From Hyphomonas sp. CY54-11-8 (lineage in GTDB: Bacteria > Pseudomonadota > Alphaproteobacteria > Caulobacterales > Hyphomonadaceae), in NCBI RefSeq assembly GCF_000682735.1, contig NZ_AWFD01000038.1, positions 124,001 to 188,000 on the forward strand: a stretch of DNA of 64,000 nucleotides. The letters are read 5' to 3'. Position numbers and translations under genes: made by a program. The notes below the pieces were generated by a model. It ran no database searches. It was not told where the DNA came from and saw only the letters and a program-made list of their open reading frames with translations. This document shows, piece by piece, positions 44,325-58,147 of the stretch (position 1 is its first letter; every line of letters starts with the position of its first letter).

Positions 44325-46387
44325 AGCGTTCCCCGCAGTTCAAAAATGGCAATCGGTCCGAACCGGCGGTTGCGGTCTTCGATCGATGCTATCTGGCCCA
44401 GCCGGTTGGTCTCGTAGATCTCTCGCCGGAAATTGTCTTTCTGGTTCAGGAGATTTCCAATCGCAAACATGGCCGACAGGCCAAACACATCCTTATGCTC
44501 CACGAAAGCGTAGGCATAGCCGGGTGTGGAGGCTTCCACGCCCCGCTCCCGAAGCTGGTAGTAGTGGTTACGTTCGAACTTCTCCGCAAAGGCGCCCCAC
44601 GCCCAGTCCGTTCCCGGAATATCCTGCCGGAACTCCATGTTCACATAGTAGAGCTGGCTATCGTTGATTCGGCGGATCTCTCCGGTCAACGGGTCGGTGA
44701 CCTCTGAGTCGTACACTTCGGCAAAGCTCGTTATCTCGCCGCCTGGAATACCCAGCCTGGACAGCTTCAGGGTTGTGTCGAGGGTCACGCCGACTTCCCA
44801 GGCAGAGTCGAGATTTCCAGGCCCATCCCCCATGCCGATGGGAACGCGGTCCACAATGTCCTCAATATCGGAATAGTACGTGTTCAGCGTCGCGGCGCCC
44901 CACTCCCCGAAATCCTTTTCGGCCTGCAGGCTCCACTTCCAGGCCTGCTGCGGCACGATTTCGGCATTGCCGGAATTGCCATTGTCGGCATTGAGGTTCA
45001 CCGAAGAAATGAAATCGAAAAAATCGAGCTGGCCCACTTCCCGGTCCAGCCGCGCCGTGAGTTTCAGCTTCGGGTCCGCCTGCCATGAGAGGCTGACAAA
45101 GCCCTTCGGCCGGGTGAACTCCCGGGCATTCGCATTGTCCCCGGATTGGGTCAGTTCGGAATATTCCGCCCCCAGAGAAACCTGCAGGCGCAGTGCGTCC
45201 GACAGGGCCCGGCCATGCGTGATCGCGGCTTCCCAGCGGTTTTCCTCGACACGGGAATTGGCCCCCGGCAGCGGAATGATTTCGAACGGATCACCGCCTT
45301 CTGCGACGCTCAGCCCGGCCTCGGCTTCGAGGAAATTAAAGGCATTCTCGACGGAGACCTGCCAGTCGCTTTCCGGTCCGCCCGCCCAGGCATATTCGCC
45401 CCGGCCGATATATTCGCCTTCATCCACAGTCTGACTGAACCGGGTTTCCGAGAAGCCGGACCCATCGACGGCGCCGATACGGACGGAATCGTTCACCGGG
45501 CTGTTTTCGCGGCGGATGAGGCCGATCGCCTTCAGGCGACCCGGCCCGAACCCGAATTCATAGTCTCCGCCGAACTCGGCATTCCACTCGTCTTCCCCCC
45601 GCAGGAACAGTCGGCGGCCTTCCAGCCCGCCGACGGGGAAGGTTTTTGAGATCTCCTTCCGGTCGAACTGGTAGAGTCCCACACGGCCATTGAGGTTTGC
45701 CACCACACCGCTTGGAGGTGTCCACGACAAAGATCCGGAGACGGCAGCATTGTCAGCGATGTTGGTCACGTCTTCCTTGCGGCGCTCCAGCAGCGTGCCG
45801 TCGGCTGACGTTATGGATTCCCACCCGGCATGGGCGCCGCGCTCCGGCAGGCTGCTGACCTCCATGCTCCAGTTCAGGCGTTCGTCGCCTCCCGACAGCG
45901 TCACAACGCCTTCATGAAAATAGGGCGTGATGTCTTCCCGGATGCGGGATTTCCAGCGCCATGTGCCGGACACGCCTCCTTCCCCGTCGGTCGTGACATT
46001 CACGACCTGCCCGGACAGGCCCGGTATATCCAGCTTGGTGCCATCGACAACTTCAATCCGGACAACCCGCGTCGCGGAGATTCGCCCCAGCGCGGCTTCT
46101 GCGCCGTTCGATTTACCAGAGACCCTCTGGCCATTGATCAGCACATTGCCGGTGGCCTGGCCGAACCCGCGCGATCCATCGTCGTCACCTTGAATGGAGA
46201 AGCCGGGGATCCGGTTCACCATGTCCAGAGCTGTCTGCGGGTTATACTGTGCGAAGTCGCCCGGCGCATAATCACTCCGGGAAGAGACCGATGTGTCAGC
46301 GGCAGGCTCTGCCATGGCTGGAAATACGGTGAGACCGGCTGCCGTGAGGGCGGCAAAACTCGACAATAGGGTATGGCTGACAGCCAC
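44321..46387 (-). CDS. TonB-dependent outer-membrane receptor
   Basis: Outer-membrane beta-barrel transporter of 688 residues. The signal peptide is [27 protein letters not shown] plug domain follows: [56 protein letters not shown], typical of the TonB-dependent receptor family; then a long barrel of alternating aromatic strands. It ends in FELRGTL, without the usual terminal aromatic residue. The start is GTG at 46387 preceded by a strong AGGAGG at 7 bases. It is inserted antisense between murB and ddl. Substrate is unknown. Confidence 0.9.
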   Translation of the reverse strand: MAVSHTLLSSFAALTAAGLTVFPAMAEPAADTSVSSRSDYAPGDFAQYNPQTALDMVNRIPGFSIQGDDDGSRGFGQATGNVLINGQRVSGKSNGAEAALGRISATRVVRIEVVDGTKLDIPGLSGQVVNVTTDGEGGVSGTWRWKSRIREDITPYFHEGVVTLSGGDERLNWSMEVSSLPERGAHAGWESITSADGTLLERRKEDVTNIADNAAVSGSLSWTPPSGVVANLNGRVGLYQFDRKEISKTFPVGGLEGRRLFLRGEDEWNAEFGGDYEFGFGPGRLKAIGLIRRENSPVNDSVRIGAVDGSGFSETRFSQTVDEGEYIGRGEYAWAGGPESDWQVSVENAFNFLEAEAGLSVAEGGDPFEIIPLPGANSRVEENRWEAAITHGRALSDALRLQVSLGAEYSELTQSGDNANAREFTRPKGFVSLSWQADPKLKLTARLDREVGQLDFFDFISSVNLNADNGNSGNAEIVPQQAWKWSLQAEKDFGEWGAATLNTYYSDIEDIVDRVPIGMGDGPGNLDSAWEVGVTLDTTLKLSRLGIPGGEITSFAEVYDSEVTDPLTGEIRRINDSQLYYVNMEFRQDIPGTDWAWGAFAEKFERNHYYQLRERGVEASTPGYAYAFVEHKDVFGLSAMFAIGNLLNQKDNFRREIYETNRLGQIASIEDRNRRFGPIAIFELRGTL

Positions 46388-46452
46388 GGGGCGCCTCCTG
46401 TTTCCTCGCTTGGGTGAAGAGACACCGGCGCCCCCGCCAGCGACTCATCTTC

Positions 46453-46466
46453 TTGTTATTCGATAA
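46453..46466. promoter_or_regulatory. AT-rich 14-bp motif shared with 63930
   Basis: TTGTTATTCGATAA, 66 bp upstream of the TonB receptor start (and in the ddl upstream region), occurs again in identical form at 63930-63943 before another gene. Its core TTATTCGATAA is a near palindrome. It could be an operator or part of a promoter. Confidence 0.4.
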
Positions 46467-46644
46467 CGACTACTGTTGTAGTCAGGAGCATGCAAGTGGT
46501 CCCGGTCATGACTTTTTCGTAATCCTCTCCGCCCCTGCCGCCGGTTTGCCTCGCTTAAGCCCCTATTCACCGGCACGAAGCAGAAAAGACGGTTGGAAGC
46601 AGGCGTGACCGATCAGGGCCCGCCCGGCAGGAAGGACTTTCAGA

Positions 46645-47553
46645 ATGAAGCGCGTGGCAGTGATCTATGGCGGCTGGTCCTCCGAACGCGAGGTTTCGCT
46701 TTCGTCAGGCACGCAGATGCTGAAGGCCGCGCAGGCGGCAGGCTATGACGCAGTCGGTATCGATGTGGACCGGAACCTCGCCGCCCAACTGGCCGATGTG
46801 AAGCCGGATGTCGTGCTGAACGGCCTGCACGGGCCCTGGGGCGAAGATGGCTGTGTGCAGGGCCTGCTGGAGGTCATGGACCTGCCCTACTCCCATTCCG
46901 GCGTGCTCGCCTCCGCACTGGCGATGGACAAGCTGAAGTCAAAAGCCGTTTACCGCGCCGCCGGCCTGCCGGTGGCAGAGGATCGCCAGGTGACGCGCGC
47001 CGAAGCCGCTGCGGCCCATCCGCTGGAACCGCCCTATGTGGTCAAACCGGTCAATGAAGGCTCCAGTTTTGGCGTCCTGATCGTGCGGAAAGGCGCGAAT
47101 GGCCCGCCGCAGGAACTGCTCAGCGAGAGCTGGCATTATGGCGATTACCTCATGGCCGAGGAGTTCATTCCGGGCCGTGAACTGACCGTCGCCGTGCTGG
47201 GCGACCGTCCCCTTGCCGTGACAGAGATCACGACCTTAAGGGACTATTACGATTTCGATGCAAAATATTCAGCTGGTGGATCACGTCATGTGATCCCGGC
47301 AGACGTGCCTGAGCACATTACCGCCATGGCGATGGATTTCGCCTTGCGGGCACATCAGGTCCTTGGCTGCCGGGGCGCGACGCGGTCCGACTTTCGCTAC
47401 GACGACAAGAGAGACCGGCTCGTGATCCTTGAGACCAATACCCAACCCGGCATGACGCCGACCTCACTTGTCCCTGAACAGGCCGCTTTCGTTGGAATGT
47501 CCTTCGAAGAACTGGTCGCATGGATGATTGAGGACGCTTCATGCCGAAGATAA
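46645..47553 (+). CDS. ddl: D-alanine--D-alanine ligase
   Basis: ATP-grasp ligase that makes D-Ala-D-Ala for peptidoglycan. It has 302 residues. The N-terminus [70 protein letters not shown], and [20 protein letters not shown] are the expected substrate and metal-binding blocks. It overlaps ftsQ by 13 bp and begins the ddl-ftsQ-ftsA-ftsZ-lpxC section, so its upstream 257-bp gap probably carries a main promoter. Confidence 0.97.
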   Translation: MKRVAVIYGGWSSEREVSLSSGTQMLKAAQAAGYDAVGIDVDRNLAAQLADVKPDVVLNGLHGPWGEDGCVQGLLEVMDLPYSHSGVLASALAMDKLKSKAVYRAAGLPVAEDRQVTRAEAAAAHPLEPPYVVKPVNEGSSFGVLIVRKGANGPPQELLSESWHYGDYLMAEEFIPGRELTVAVLGDRPLAVTEITTLRDYYDFDAKYSAGGSRHVIPADVPEHITAMAMDFALRAHQVLGCRGATRSDFRYDDKRDRLVILETNTQPGMTPTSLVPEQAAFVGMSFEELVAWMIEDASCRR

Positions 47554-48407
47554 GCCGCAACCAGCCCGCACCGAAACGCAGACGCGAACCGATCACCTTC
47601 GTCGACGAAGTGACCGGCGAGGAAGTGCGCGTCTCGTCCGTCCTGTTCGGTTTCGTCATGCTGATCGCCATCATCGTGGCGCTGGCAGCCTGGATGGGCG
47701 GATCCATGTCACAGATCGAGAGCCGGTTTGCCGGCTTCATGGACGATACGGCCCGTATGGCCGGTGTCTCCGTCAACGAAGTCTCCGTCCTCGGCCTTGA
47801 GCAGGATCCCCGCCTGCAACAGGAAATCCGCGCCGCCGCCATGATCGAGCCCGGCGAGAACATGTTCCGCGCCGATCCCTACATCATCCGCCGCCGTGTC
47901 GAGGGCACTCACAAGGTGCTGAACGTGCGCGTGCACCGGCTCTGGCCGGACCAGGTCGTGATCATCGCGGACGCCGCCGAGCCGGTCGCCATCTGGCATG
48001 ACGGCAAGGAATGGACCGTTGTGGACGGCCTTGGCCGCGTCATTCCGGACGAGCGGGCTAGCGATCATCCGGATCTGGTCCGCGTTGCCGGGCGCGGCGC
48101 GCCGGAAGCCGCCCCTGCCCTCGTCATGGCACTCGCCGACGCCCCGGAAGTGACAGACGATCTCGCAATCGCCACGCGCATCAATGACCGCCGCTGGGAC
48201 ATGCGCCTCATTTCCGGCGCCACGGTCCGCCTGCCGGAAGACATCGAGCTGACCGCCGCCCTTGGCCGCCTGACCGACCTGCAGGTGCGCACCGCCCTCA
48301 TGCAGCGCCCGCTGAAAATGATCGACCTGCGCAATGCCGGCCGCGTCTATCTCGGCCCGGTCAATCCGCCGAACTTCAAGGCGCGTGAAATCGCGGCGCG
48401 TTCCTGA
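47541..48407 (+). CDS. ftsQ: Cell division protein FtsQ
   Basis: Bitopic inner-membrane divisome protein of 288 residues. A basic cytoplasmic segment ([14 protein letters not shown]) is followed by one helix ([20 protein letters not shown]), then a POTRA domain ([75 protein letters not shown]) and a FtsQ/DivIB C-terminal domain ([11 protein letters not shown]). It overlaps ddl by 13 bp and ftsA by one base (TGATG). Confidence 0.95.
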   Translation: MPKISRNQPAPKRRREPITFVDEVTGEEVRVSSVLFGFVMLIAIIVALAAWMGGSMSQIESRFAGFMDDTARMAGVSVNEVSVLGLEQDPRLQQEIRAAAMIEPGENMFRADPYIIRRRVEGTHKVLNVRVHRLWPDQVVIIADAAEPVAIWHDGKEWTVVDGLGRVIPDERASDHPDLVRVAGRGAPEAAPALVMALADAPEVTDDLAIATRINDRRWDMRLISGATVRLPEDIELTAALGRLTDLQVRTALMQRPLKMIDLRNAGRVYLGPVNPPNFKAREIAARS

Positions 48408-49699
48408 TGGCCAATGTCCAGTCCCGCCGCGCCCCCCGTATGGGCCGTTCGAGCACCGGCACGGTAGCGGCGCTGGACATCGGCTGTTCGAAGATCACCT
48501 GCCTGATCGGCCGCAATGACGGCTCCGGTCCGCGCAGTTTCCGCATTCTCGGCGCCGGGCGCCAGCAGTCGCGCGGCTTCACCGGCGGGACGATCACCGA
48601 CATGGAGGGCCTGGAACGCGCCATCCGCCTCGCCGTGGAAGATGCCGAGCGCGAAGCGGGCGAGCAGATTTCCAATGTGATGCTGGGCATCACCGGCCAG
48701 AAACTGGCCTCCACACTGGTGACCGCCCGGATCGCGATTGACGGACGGGAGATCAACCAGAAAGACGTGCGCCGTATCCAGGCCCAGGCGCTGGCGAAGG
48801 TCCCGGCGCGCGGGGAAGAAACCCTCGCCGCCTGGCCGGTTGCCTATCGCGTCGACGAACAGGAAGGCGTGCGTGAGCCGCAGGGCATGTATGCCAATGA
48901 GCTCAGCCTGCTGCTCTCGGTCGTCACCGCACCGAAATCAGTGGTGAAAAATCTGGTCGAATGTGTCGGCCGGGCGCATATCGGCGTCTCGGCGCTGATC
49001 CCCTCCTCCATCGCGAGTGGGGCGGGCACGCTGATCGACGACGAGATCGAGAACGGTGCCATTTGCATCGATATGGGTGCCGGAGTGACGGCGGTCTCGG
49101 TCTACCTGAACGGCTCTCCTGCCTGGCTGGGCCTTGTCCCTGCCGGCGGCGCGCATGTAACGTCAGACCTTGCCCAGGGCCTCGGAACGACTTTCGCGGC
49201 CGCCGAGCGCCTGAAAAGCGTCTACGGCACGGCCAACCTCGAAGGTCCGGGCCTCGCTGAAAGAATTGAGGTTCCGCGACTGGGCGATGACGGCCGGCTG
49301 CAGGCGACGCGCATGGAGCGCGGCCAGCTAGCCGCCATCATTGCTCCGCGCGTCGAAGAGACCTTCGAATTTGTGCGCAAGACGCTCGATTCCAGTGGTG
49401 TACGCAAAGTACTCCCCCACCGCGTCGTGCTGACAGGCGGTGCATCGCAGTTACCGGGCGTGCGCGACGTCGCCAACCGCATCCTGCAGGCGCCAGTGCG
49501 GCTTGGGCGACCGACCATCGCCGAATTTCTGGGCGAAACACTGGCAACACCAGCTTTCTCCACAGCCTCCGGTCTGCTACTGTACTCTGAGTTGGGGTTT
49601 GCGGACGCAGTAAGGGCAACTGCTTCGCGCAAGGACGGACCAGAGTCGAGAAGCGGCGTGGTGAACAAGGTGTTCCATTGGCTCGAAGAAAATTTCTGA
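48407..49699 (+). CDS. ftsA: Cell division protein FtsA
   Basis: Actin-like protein that tethers FtsZ to the membrane. It has 430 residues. The ATPase core is seen in VAALDIGCSKITCLIGR (phosphate 1), ICIDMGAGVTAVSVYLNG (phosphate 2), and VVLTGGASQLPGVRDVANRIL (adenosine); the SHS2-like 1C domain spans roughly 90-180. The C-terminus VVNKVFHWLEENF is the amphipathic membrane-targeting helix. It follows ftsQ with a 1-bp overlap and precedes ftsZ by 92 bp. Confidence 0.97.
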   Translation: MANVQSRRAPRMGRSSTGTVAALDIGCSKITCLIGRNDGSGPRSFRILGAGRQQSRGFTGGTITDMEGLERAIRLAVEDAEREAGEQISNVMLGITGQKLASTLVTARIAIDGREINQKDVRRIQAQALAKVPARGEETLAAWPVAYRVDEQEGVREPQGMYANELSLLLSVVTAPKSVVKNLVECVGRAHIGVSALIPSSIASGAGTLIDDEIENGAICIDMGAGVTAVSVYLNGSPAWLGLVPAGGAHVTSDLAQGLGTTFAAAERLKSVYGTANLEGPGLAERIEVPRLGDDGRLQATRMERGQLAAIIAPRVEETFEFVRKTLDSSGVRKVLPHRVVLTGGASQLPGVRDVANRILQAPVRLGRPTIAEFLGETLATPAFSTASGLLLYSELGFADAVRATASRKDGPESRSGVVNKVFHWLEENF

Positions 49700-49715
49700 G
49701 CCAATTTCACTCCAC

Positions 49716-49730
49716 TTAACTGCTTCTTAG
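49716..49730 (+). promoter_or_regulatory. CtrA-like site upstream of ftsZ
   Basis: TTAACTGCTTCTTAG fits TTAA-N7-TTAG, one mismatch from the CtrA consensus TTAA-N7-TTAA, and lies 62 bp before the ftsZ ATG, within the ftsA-ftsZ gap. CtrA is known to repress ftsZ transcription in Caulobacter, so this could be an equivalent operator. Confidence 0.45.
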
Positions 49731-49791
49731 CCGCATCACGCCATCTTGCCCCACGGCAGGGGTCCGCAAGTAGAGTGAAGTGAGGGATGCA

Positions 49792-51255
49792 ATGAATTAT
49801 GAACTGAAGCCCAGGATCCTGGTCTTTGGCGTCGGCGGTGCCGGTGGCAACGCTGTCGACAACATGATCGAGGCGAACCTTCAGGGCGTCGAGTTCATTG
49901 CAGCCAACACAGACGCGCAGGCCCTTTCACGTTCCAAGGCCGAGAAGCAGATTCAGCTTGGCCCGGTCACGACCTCCGGCCTCGGCGCCGGCGCGCGTCC
50001 TGAAGTCGGCGAAAAGGCCGCCGAAGAATCCATCGACGAGATCAAGGGCCACCTCGAAGGCGCCCATATGGTATTCATCGCGGCCGGCATGGGCGGCGGT
50101 ACAGGCACCGGCGCCGCCCCGGTGATCGCCCGCGCCGCGCGCGAGATGGATATCCTCACCGTCGCCGTCGTCACCAAGCCGTTCGGCTTCGAAGGCAATC
50201 GCCGCATGCATGTCGCCGAGAGCGGGCTGGACCTGATCCGCGGCCATGTCGACACGATGATCGTCGTGCCGAACCAGAACCTTTTCCGCATCGCCAACGA
50301 TCGCACGACCTTCGCCGAAGCCTTCCGCATGGCCGACGACGTGCTGTATTCCGGCGTGCGCGGCATCACCGACCTGATGGTCATGCCCGGCCTGATCAAT
50401 CTCGACTTCGCAGATGTCAGCGCCATCATGCACGGCATGGGCACGGCCATGATGGGCATGGGTGAGGCCACCGGCGAGAACCGCGCACTGGAAGCGGCAC
50501 GCCAGGCGATCGACAATCCGTTGCTGGACGATATCTCGATGAAGGGCGCCAAGGGCGTGCTCATCAACATCACCGGCGGCTATGACATGACCCTGTTCGA
50601 GCTGGACGAGGCTGCCAACGAGATCCGGCGCGAAGTGGACCCGGATGCGAACATCATCCTCGGATCGGCCTTCGACACCGAACTGGAAGGCCGTCTGCGC
50701 GTCTCCGTGATCGCGGCAGGCGTCGAAGCAGGCTTCGCCGCCAAGCCGGCAGAGCCCGCCAATCCGGAAGCCAGCGTCCGTCAGCCGATCGCTGCTCCGG
50801 TCGAAGAAATGGAACCGGAGCCGGAACCCGAGCTGGAAGAGGACACCGCAGAAACCGAAGGCGTCGCAGCCGAGGAAATGGCGGAAGACGCCCCGGCGCA
50901 CGACGAAGACCGCCCGACCATCATCACCCATCGTCCAACCGCTGCGGAAGCAGAAACAGCGGCGGTCGAAGACGATCACTATGTAGGCGCAGAAGGAGAC
51001 GAAGAAGTGTCAGCAGATTCTGTATTCTCCGCCCGTCGCGACACCCCGGTCGCCGACAAGCCGAAAGCCGACCAGGGCGGATCCGGTTTTGCCAACCTGT
51101 TCGGATGGCGCCGCAACACGCCGCAGGGCGAAAACGATGACACCGCTGAGCCGGCCCCGATTGTCTCCTCGCCGGACGATCATCCCGAGCCTGCCCCGTT
51201 CGACGATGCAGACCTCGAGATCCCCGCTTTCCTGCGCCGGTCAGCCAATCACTGA
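49792..51255 (+). CDS. ftsZ: Cell division GTPase FtsZ
   Basis: Tubulin-like GTPase that forms the Z ring. It has 487 residues from the ATG at 49792, preceded by GAGGG at about 5 bases; an upstream GTG at 49780 is a weaker choice. The nucleotide-binding signatures are [14 protein letters not shown] and [15 protein letters not shown], with T7 loop [11 protein letters not shown]. After residue about 315 comes a long acidic linker rich in Glu and Ala, then the conserved C-terminal tip [14 protein letters not shown] that binds FtsA and other partners. The extended linker is typical of alphaproteobacteria such as Caulobacter. Confidence 0.98.
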   Translation: MNYELKPRILVFGVGGAGGNAVDNMIEANLQGVEFIAANTDAQALSRSKAEKQIQLGPVTTSGLGAGARPEVGEKAAEESIDEIKGHLEGAHMVFIAAGMGGGTGTGAAPVIARAAREMDILTVAVVTKPFGFEGNRRMHVAESGLDLIRGHVDTMIVVPNQNLFRIANDRTTFAEAFRMADDVLYSGVRGITDLMVMPGLINLDFADVSAIMHGMGTAMMGMGEATGENRALEAARQAIDNPLLDDISMKGAKGVLINITGGYDMTLFELDEAANEIRREVDPDANIILGSAFDTELEGRLRVSVIAAGVEAGFAAKPAEPANPEASVRQPIAAPVEEMEPEPEPELEEDTAETEGVAAEEMAEDAPAHDEDRPTIITHRPTAAEAETAAVEDDHYVGAEGDEEVSADSVFSARRDTPVADKPKADQGGSGFANLFGWRRNTPQGENDDTAEPAPIVSSPDDHPEPAPFDDADLEIPAFLRRSANH

Positions 51256-51341
51256 ACCGCCCAACGGATGGCAGCGCCGGATGCGTGAAAAAACAGTCAG
51301 GCAAGGTTAACCTGTTGCAGTAAAAACCTAATTTAAACAGG

Positions 51342-51361
51342 GCCATATCTGATGATATGGC
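51342..51361 (+). terminator. Hairpin between ftsZ and lpxC
   Basis: GCCATATC and GATATGGC form a perfect 8-bp stem around TGAT, followed by TCGTTTTG. It lies about 87 bp past the ftsZ stop in the 206-bp gap before lpxC and may partly terminate ftsZ transcripts. A regulatory palindrome is an alternative. An AGGTTAACCT palindrome also lies just upstream, near 51307. Confidence 0.45.
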
Positions 51362-51461
51362 TCGTTTTGTAACACGCCGAAACAAGCCGTGTTTTGCTCC
51401 TTTAACCCCCTACCCTCACAAAGGCGCCTGTTGTCATGGGGCAGTTGTGAGTAGATTTGGC

Positions 51462-52379
51462 ATGGAAATGCAGCAGACAATTGAGCGGCCCGCCATGTGC
51501 GCCGGCGTCGGCGTCCACAGCGGCGAGAAAGCCCGGCTGGTTCTGAAACCGGCGCCTGTCGGCACTGGCATCCTGTTCCGCCGCACAGACCTCGGCCTGC
51601 CGAAAGCTGAAATCCTGGCCCATGCCGCAAACGTCTCCGACACCCAGCTCGGCACGACGATTTCCAACGAAAATGGTATTTCGGTCGCCGTGGTTGAACA
51701 CCTGATGGCGGCCGTCTCCGGTCTCGGTATCGACAATCTTCTGATCGAAATCGACGGGCCGGAAGTGCCGATCATGGATGGCTCGTCGGCCGTCTACTGC
51801 GAGCTGCTTCTACAAGCTGGCCTGAAACAGCAGACCGCGCCGCGCCGCCGCATCCGCATTCTCGAAACCATCGAGATCGTTGACGGGCCGAAGCGCGCCA
51901 CCCTGTCGCCCTCTGAAGACAATCACCTCACGCTGCGCGCCCGCATCGAATACGACAACAATGTCATCGGCGTTCAACAGATGGCCTTGCGCCTCGCGCC
52001 CGGCATGTTTGCCCGGGACCTCGCCTTTGCCCGCACCTATGGGTTTGCCCGCGATGTCGAGATGCTGCGTTCCATGGGCCTTGCCCGCGGTGGCTCGCTC
52101 GACAATGCTGTCGTGATCGACGACGACGAAGCGATCATGAACCCGGAAGGCCTGCGCATCGAAGATGAATTCGTGCGCCACAAGATGCTGGATGCGGTGG
52201 GCGACCTCATGCTGGCAGGCGCCCCGATCGCCGGCGCTTATGACGCGGTGCAGCCGGGCCACGCGTTGAACAACAAGCTGGTACGCAAGCTGCTGGCGAC
52301 CCCGGAAGCCTGGTGCTGGGAAAGCGACGCCGACACCGATCTCGTCACCCAAACTGTTCGGGCCGGCGCTGCCATCTGA
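51462..52379 (+). CDS. lpxC: UDP-3-O-acyl-N-acetylglucosamine deacetylase
   Basis: Zinc deacetylase for the first committed step of lipid A synthesis. It has 305 residues from the ATG at 51462 (another ATG at 51468 is possible), the usual length for LpxC. Zn and catalytic motifs are QTIERPAMCAGVGVHSGEKA, VVEHLMAAVSGLGIDNLLIEIDGPEVPIMDGSS, and DEFVRHKMLDAVGDL, where the His of HLMAA and HKMLD and the Asp of LDAVG are metal ligands. It follows ftsZ, the conserved end of the dcw cluster, and is separated from it by a possible terminator. Confidence 0.97.
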   Translation: MEMQQTIERPAMCAGVGVHSGEKARLVLKPAPVGTGILFRRTDLGLPKAEILAHAANVSDTQLGTTISNENGISVAVVEHLMAAVSGLGIDNLLIEIDGPEVPIMDGSSAVYCELLLQAGLKQQTAPRRRIRILETIEIVDGPKRATLSPSEDNHLTLRARIEYDNNVIGVQQMALRLAPGMFARDLAFARTYGFARDVEMLRSMGLARGGSLDNAVVIDDDEAIMNPEGLRIEDEFVRHKMLDAVGDLMLAGAPIAGAYDAVQPGHALNNKLVRKLLATPEAWCWESDADTDLVTQTVRAGAAI

Positions 52380-52554
52380 GCGGTTATCGCCGCACTTCCT
52401 CAAAGAGCCTGTCTAAAAAGCCTGTAAGACTTGGGCCACCTAGCCTGTTTCCGGGCCTGTTTAAGGTTTCCGGCATGTGAAAGTTCCTTGGAATTCCGGC
52501 AGGGTTCGCGCTAATCAAAGGGCGACAAGAATTGCAGAAAGCGCGCCGGAGCCC

Positions 52555-53385
52555 ATGAAGCCTGCCAAGCCCCTCGCCCTCGCCCTGATCGCCGTGGCTG
52601 TGAGCCTCACAGCCTGCCAGAGCCGGGAAAAGCGCCAGCGCGAACTCGCCTATGTCGAGCGCCCGGTCGAGCAACTCTACAATCAGGCCGGCCGCGAACT
52701 GGACAGCCGCGATTACGAGACAGCGATCCTGCTGTTCAACGAAGTCGAGCGCCAGCACCCCTATTCCGAATGGGCCCGCAAGGCGATGGTGATGACCGCT
52801 TACGCCCATTACCGGCGCCGCGACTATGACGAAGCCATCTCCGCAGCTCAGCGCTATATCTCGCTGCACCCAGGCGGTACCGAGGCAGCGTATGCCTACT
52901 ACCTCATCGCGGTCAGCCAGTTTGAGCAGATTGTTGATGTCGGCCGCGACCAGGGCATGACCGAACAGACCAAGGTCTCCCTGCAGGACGTACTGCGCCG
53001 TTTCCCGGACAGTGAATACGCCCGCGACGCGCAACTTAAGCTGGACATGGTCAATGACCAGCTGGCCGGCAAGGAAATGGAAGTCGGCCGCTGGTACCTG
53101 CGGTCCAACCAGACACTGGCGGCGATCAACCGGTTCCGCACCGTCGTTCAGGACTACGACACGACTTCCCACTCCGAAGAAGCGCTCTATCGCCTGGTCG
53201 AGGCCTACCTCTCCCTTGGCATGCGCCCGCAGGCCACTGAAGCCGCCGCGACTCTCGGATACAATTATCCGGAATCGGACTGGTACAAGATGGCCTACAA
53301 CCTTCTGACCTCGGAAGGCGTGATGCTGGATACGTCGGCGACGAAGCGCACCCTGCTGCAGAGAATCATTCCCGGCGGAAAATAA
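52555..53385 (+). CDS. bamD: Outer-membrane protein assembly factor BamD
   Basis: Lipoprotein of the BAM complex that folds outer-membrane barrels. It has 276 residues from the ATG at 52555, preceded by GGAG. The signal and lipobox are KPLALALIAVAVSLTAC, giving lipidation at about Cys20. Tetratricopeptide-like repeats cover most of the rest (VEQLYNQAGRELDSRDYETAILLFNEVERQHPYSEWARKAMVM, AHYRRRDYDEAISAAQRYISLHP, and a third near LAAINRFRTVVQDYDTTSHSEEALYRLVEAYLSLG). It follows lpxC by 175 bp and converges on ligA. Confidence 0.95.
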   Translation: MKPAKPLALALIAVAVSLTACQSREKRQRELAYVERPVEQLYNQAGRELDSRDYETAILLFNEVERQHPYSEWARKAMVMTAYAHYRRRDYDEAISAAQRYISLHPGGTEAAYAYYLIAVSQFEQIVDVGRDQGMTEQTKVSLQDVLRRFPDSEYARDAQLKLDMVNDQLAGKEMEVGRWYLRSNQTLAAINRFRTVVQDYDTTSHSEEALYRLVEAYLSLGMRPQATEAAATLGYNYPESDWYKMAYNLLTSEGVMLDTSATKRTLLQRIIPGGK

Positions 53386-53403
53386 GCGGCAAGGCCACGC
53401 GCT

Positions 53404-57194
<3,791 letters not shown>

Positions 57195-57234
57195 GGAAGC
57201 ACTCCCAACTCTACGGAGTGTGTTCCTAGCATTA

Positions 57235-57249
57235 GAACAAAAACAGAAC
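57235..57249 (-). promoter_or_regulatory. LexA (SOS) box upstream of recN
   Basis: On the minus strand the sequence reads GTTCTGTTTTTGTTC, a direct repeat GTTC-N7-GTTC. This is the consensus LexA site of alphaproteobacteria and lies 40 bp upstream of the recN start. The gene is a well known SOS target. Confidence 0.85.
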
Positions 57250-57360
57250 AAATGGAATCTGCACGGCACCCATTCAGGGCAGATTTACCGCAAGCCCTCT
57301 GCCCGGGCGCACTTTCAGTATAGCCTGCCAAAGAAGGCGATATTCAGGGAGGCCGCAAGC

Positions 57361-58146
57361 ATGATCGATTACAACGGCAAGGTGGCGCTGATCACCGGCG
57401 GAGCATCCGGCATCGGAAAGGCGATGGCGACGCAGCTCAGCGAACGCGGGGCGGACGTCGTGGTCGCCGACATACAGGCAGACCTCGCCAGGGAGGTCGC
57501 CGCGCAGCTGCCCCGCCCGGGCCTTGCCATTCCCTGTGATCTGTCGAAGCCGGAAGCATCTGCCGCGCTCGTGAAAGAGGCGCTGGACTGGAAAGGCCAG
57601 CTGGACCTTGTCTGCGCCAATGCCGGTATCGATCGCCACAAACGGATGACCAAGGAGGATTTCGGGCCAGAGACAATGCGGATGTTCGAAGTGAACATGT
57701 TTGCTCCCTTCCGCATTGCCCAGGCCTATGCCGCAGTCCTCAAGGATTCAGGTGTGCGGGGACGGCTGATGATCACTGGATCTGAAAATTCCCTCAGCCT
57801 GCCGCACGCCGTGAAGCGCACCCATATCGGCGCCTATGGCGCGACCAAGCACGGTGTGCTGATCATGGCTGAGTGGTTGCGCGAAGACCTTCGCGGCGAA
57901 CTGATGGATCTGCACGTGCTGATGCCGGGTGGGGTCTATACGCCGCTGATCGCCAGCGGCATTCCCGATCCGGCGATGATCCCGCCCGAATTCAACGTCA
58001 TCATGCCGGAGCAGTGCGCCGAGATTGCCCTGAAAGGCCTGGACCTTGGCCTGTTCTACATCCCCACCCATGCCCATATCGGGGAGGACATCCGCCCCCG
58101 GTTCGATGGTGTGCAGGATGCGTTGAAGCAATTGGGACTCAAATGA
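57361..58146 (+). CDS. Short-chain dehydrogenase/reductase
   Basis: NAD(P)-dependent Rossmann-fold enzyme of 261 residues. The cofactor motif TGGASGIG is at about 12-19, NAG appears in VCANAGID, and the catalytic Ser-Tyr-Lys is in TGSENSLSLPHAVKRTHIGAYGATKHG (Y-x3-K). GGGAGG lies 8 bases before the ATG, which is chosen because the family begins there. The substrate is unknown. It is followed after one base by a second SDR, so the two may act on one pathway. Confidence 0.93.
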   Translation: MIDYNGKVALITGGASGIGKAMATQLSERGADVVVADIQADLAREVAAQLPRPGLAIPCDLSKPEASAALVKEALDWKGQLDLVCANAGIDRHKRMTKEDFGPETMRMFEVNMFAPFRIAQAYAAVLKDSGVRGRLMITGSENSLSLPHAVKRTHIGAYGATKHGVLIMAEWLREDLRGELMDLHVLMPGGVYTPLIASGIPDPAMIPPEFNVIMPEQCAEIALKGLDLGLFYIPTHAHIGEDIRPRFDGVQDALKQLGLK

Positions 58147-58147
58147 C

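Noticed and set aside
57221-57239. TGTTC-N9-GAACA palindrome near recN
   Set aside because: The spacing does not match a known LexA site in either bacterial group; the GTTC-N7-GTTC repeat beside it explains the region better.
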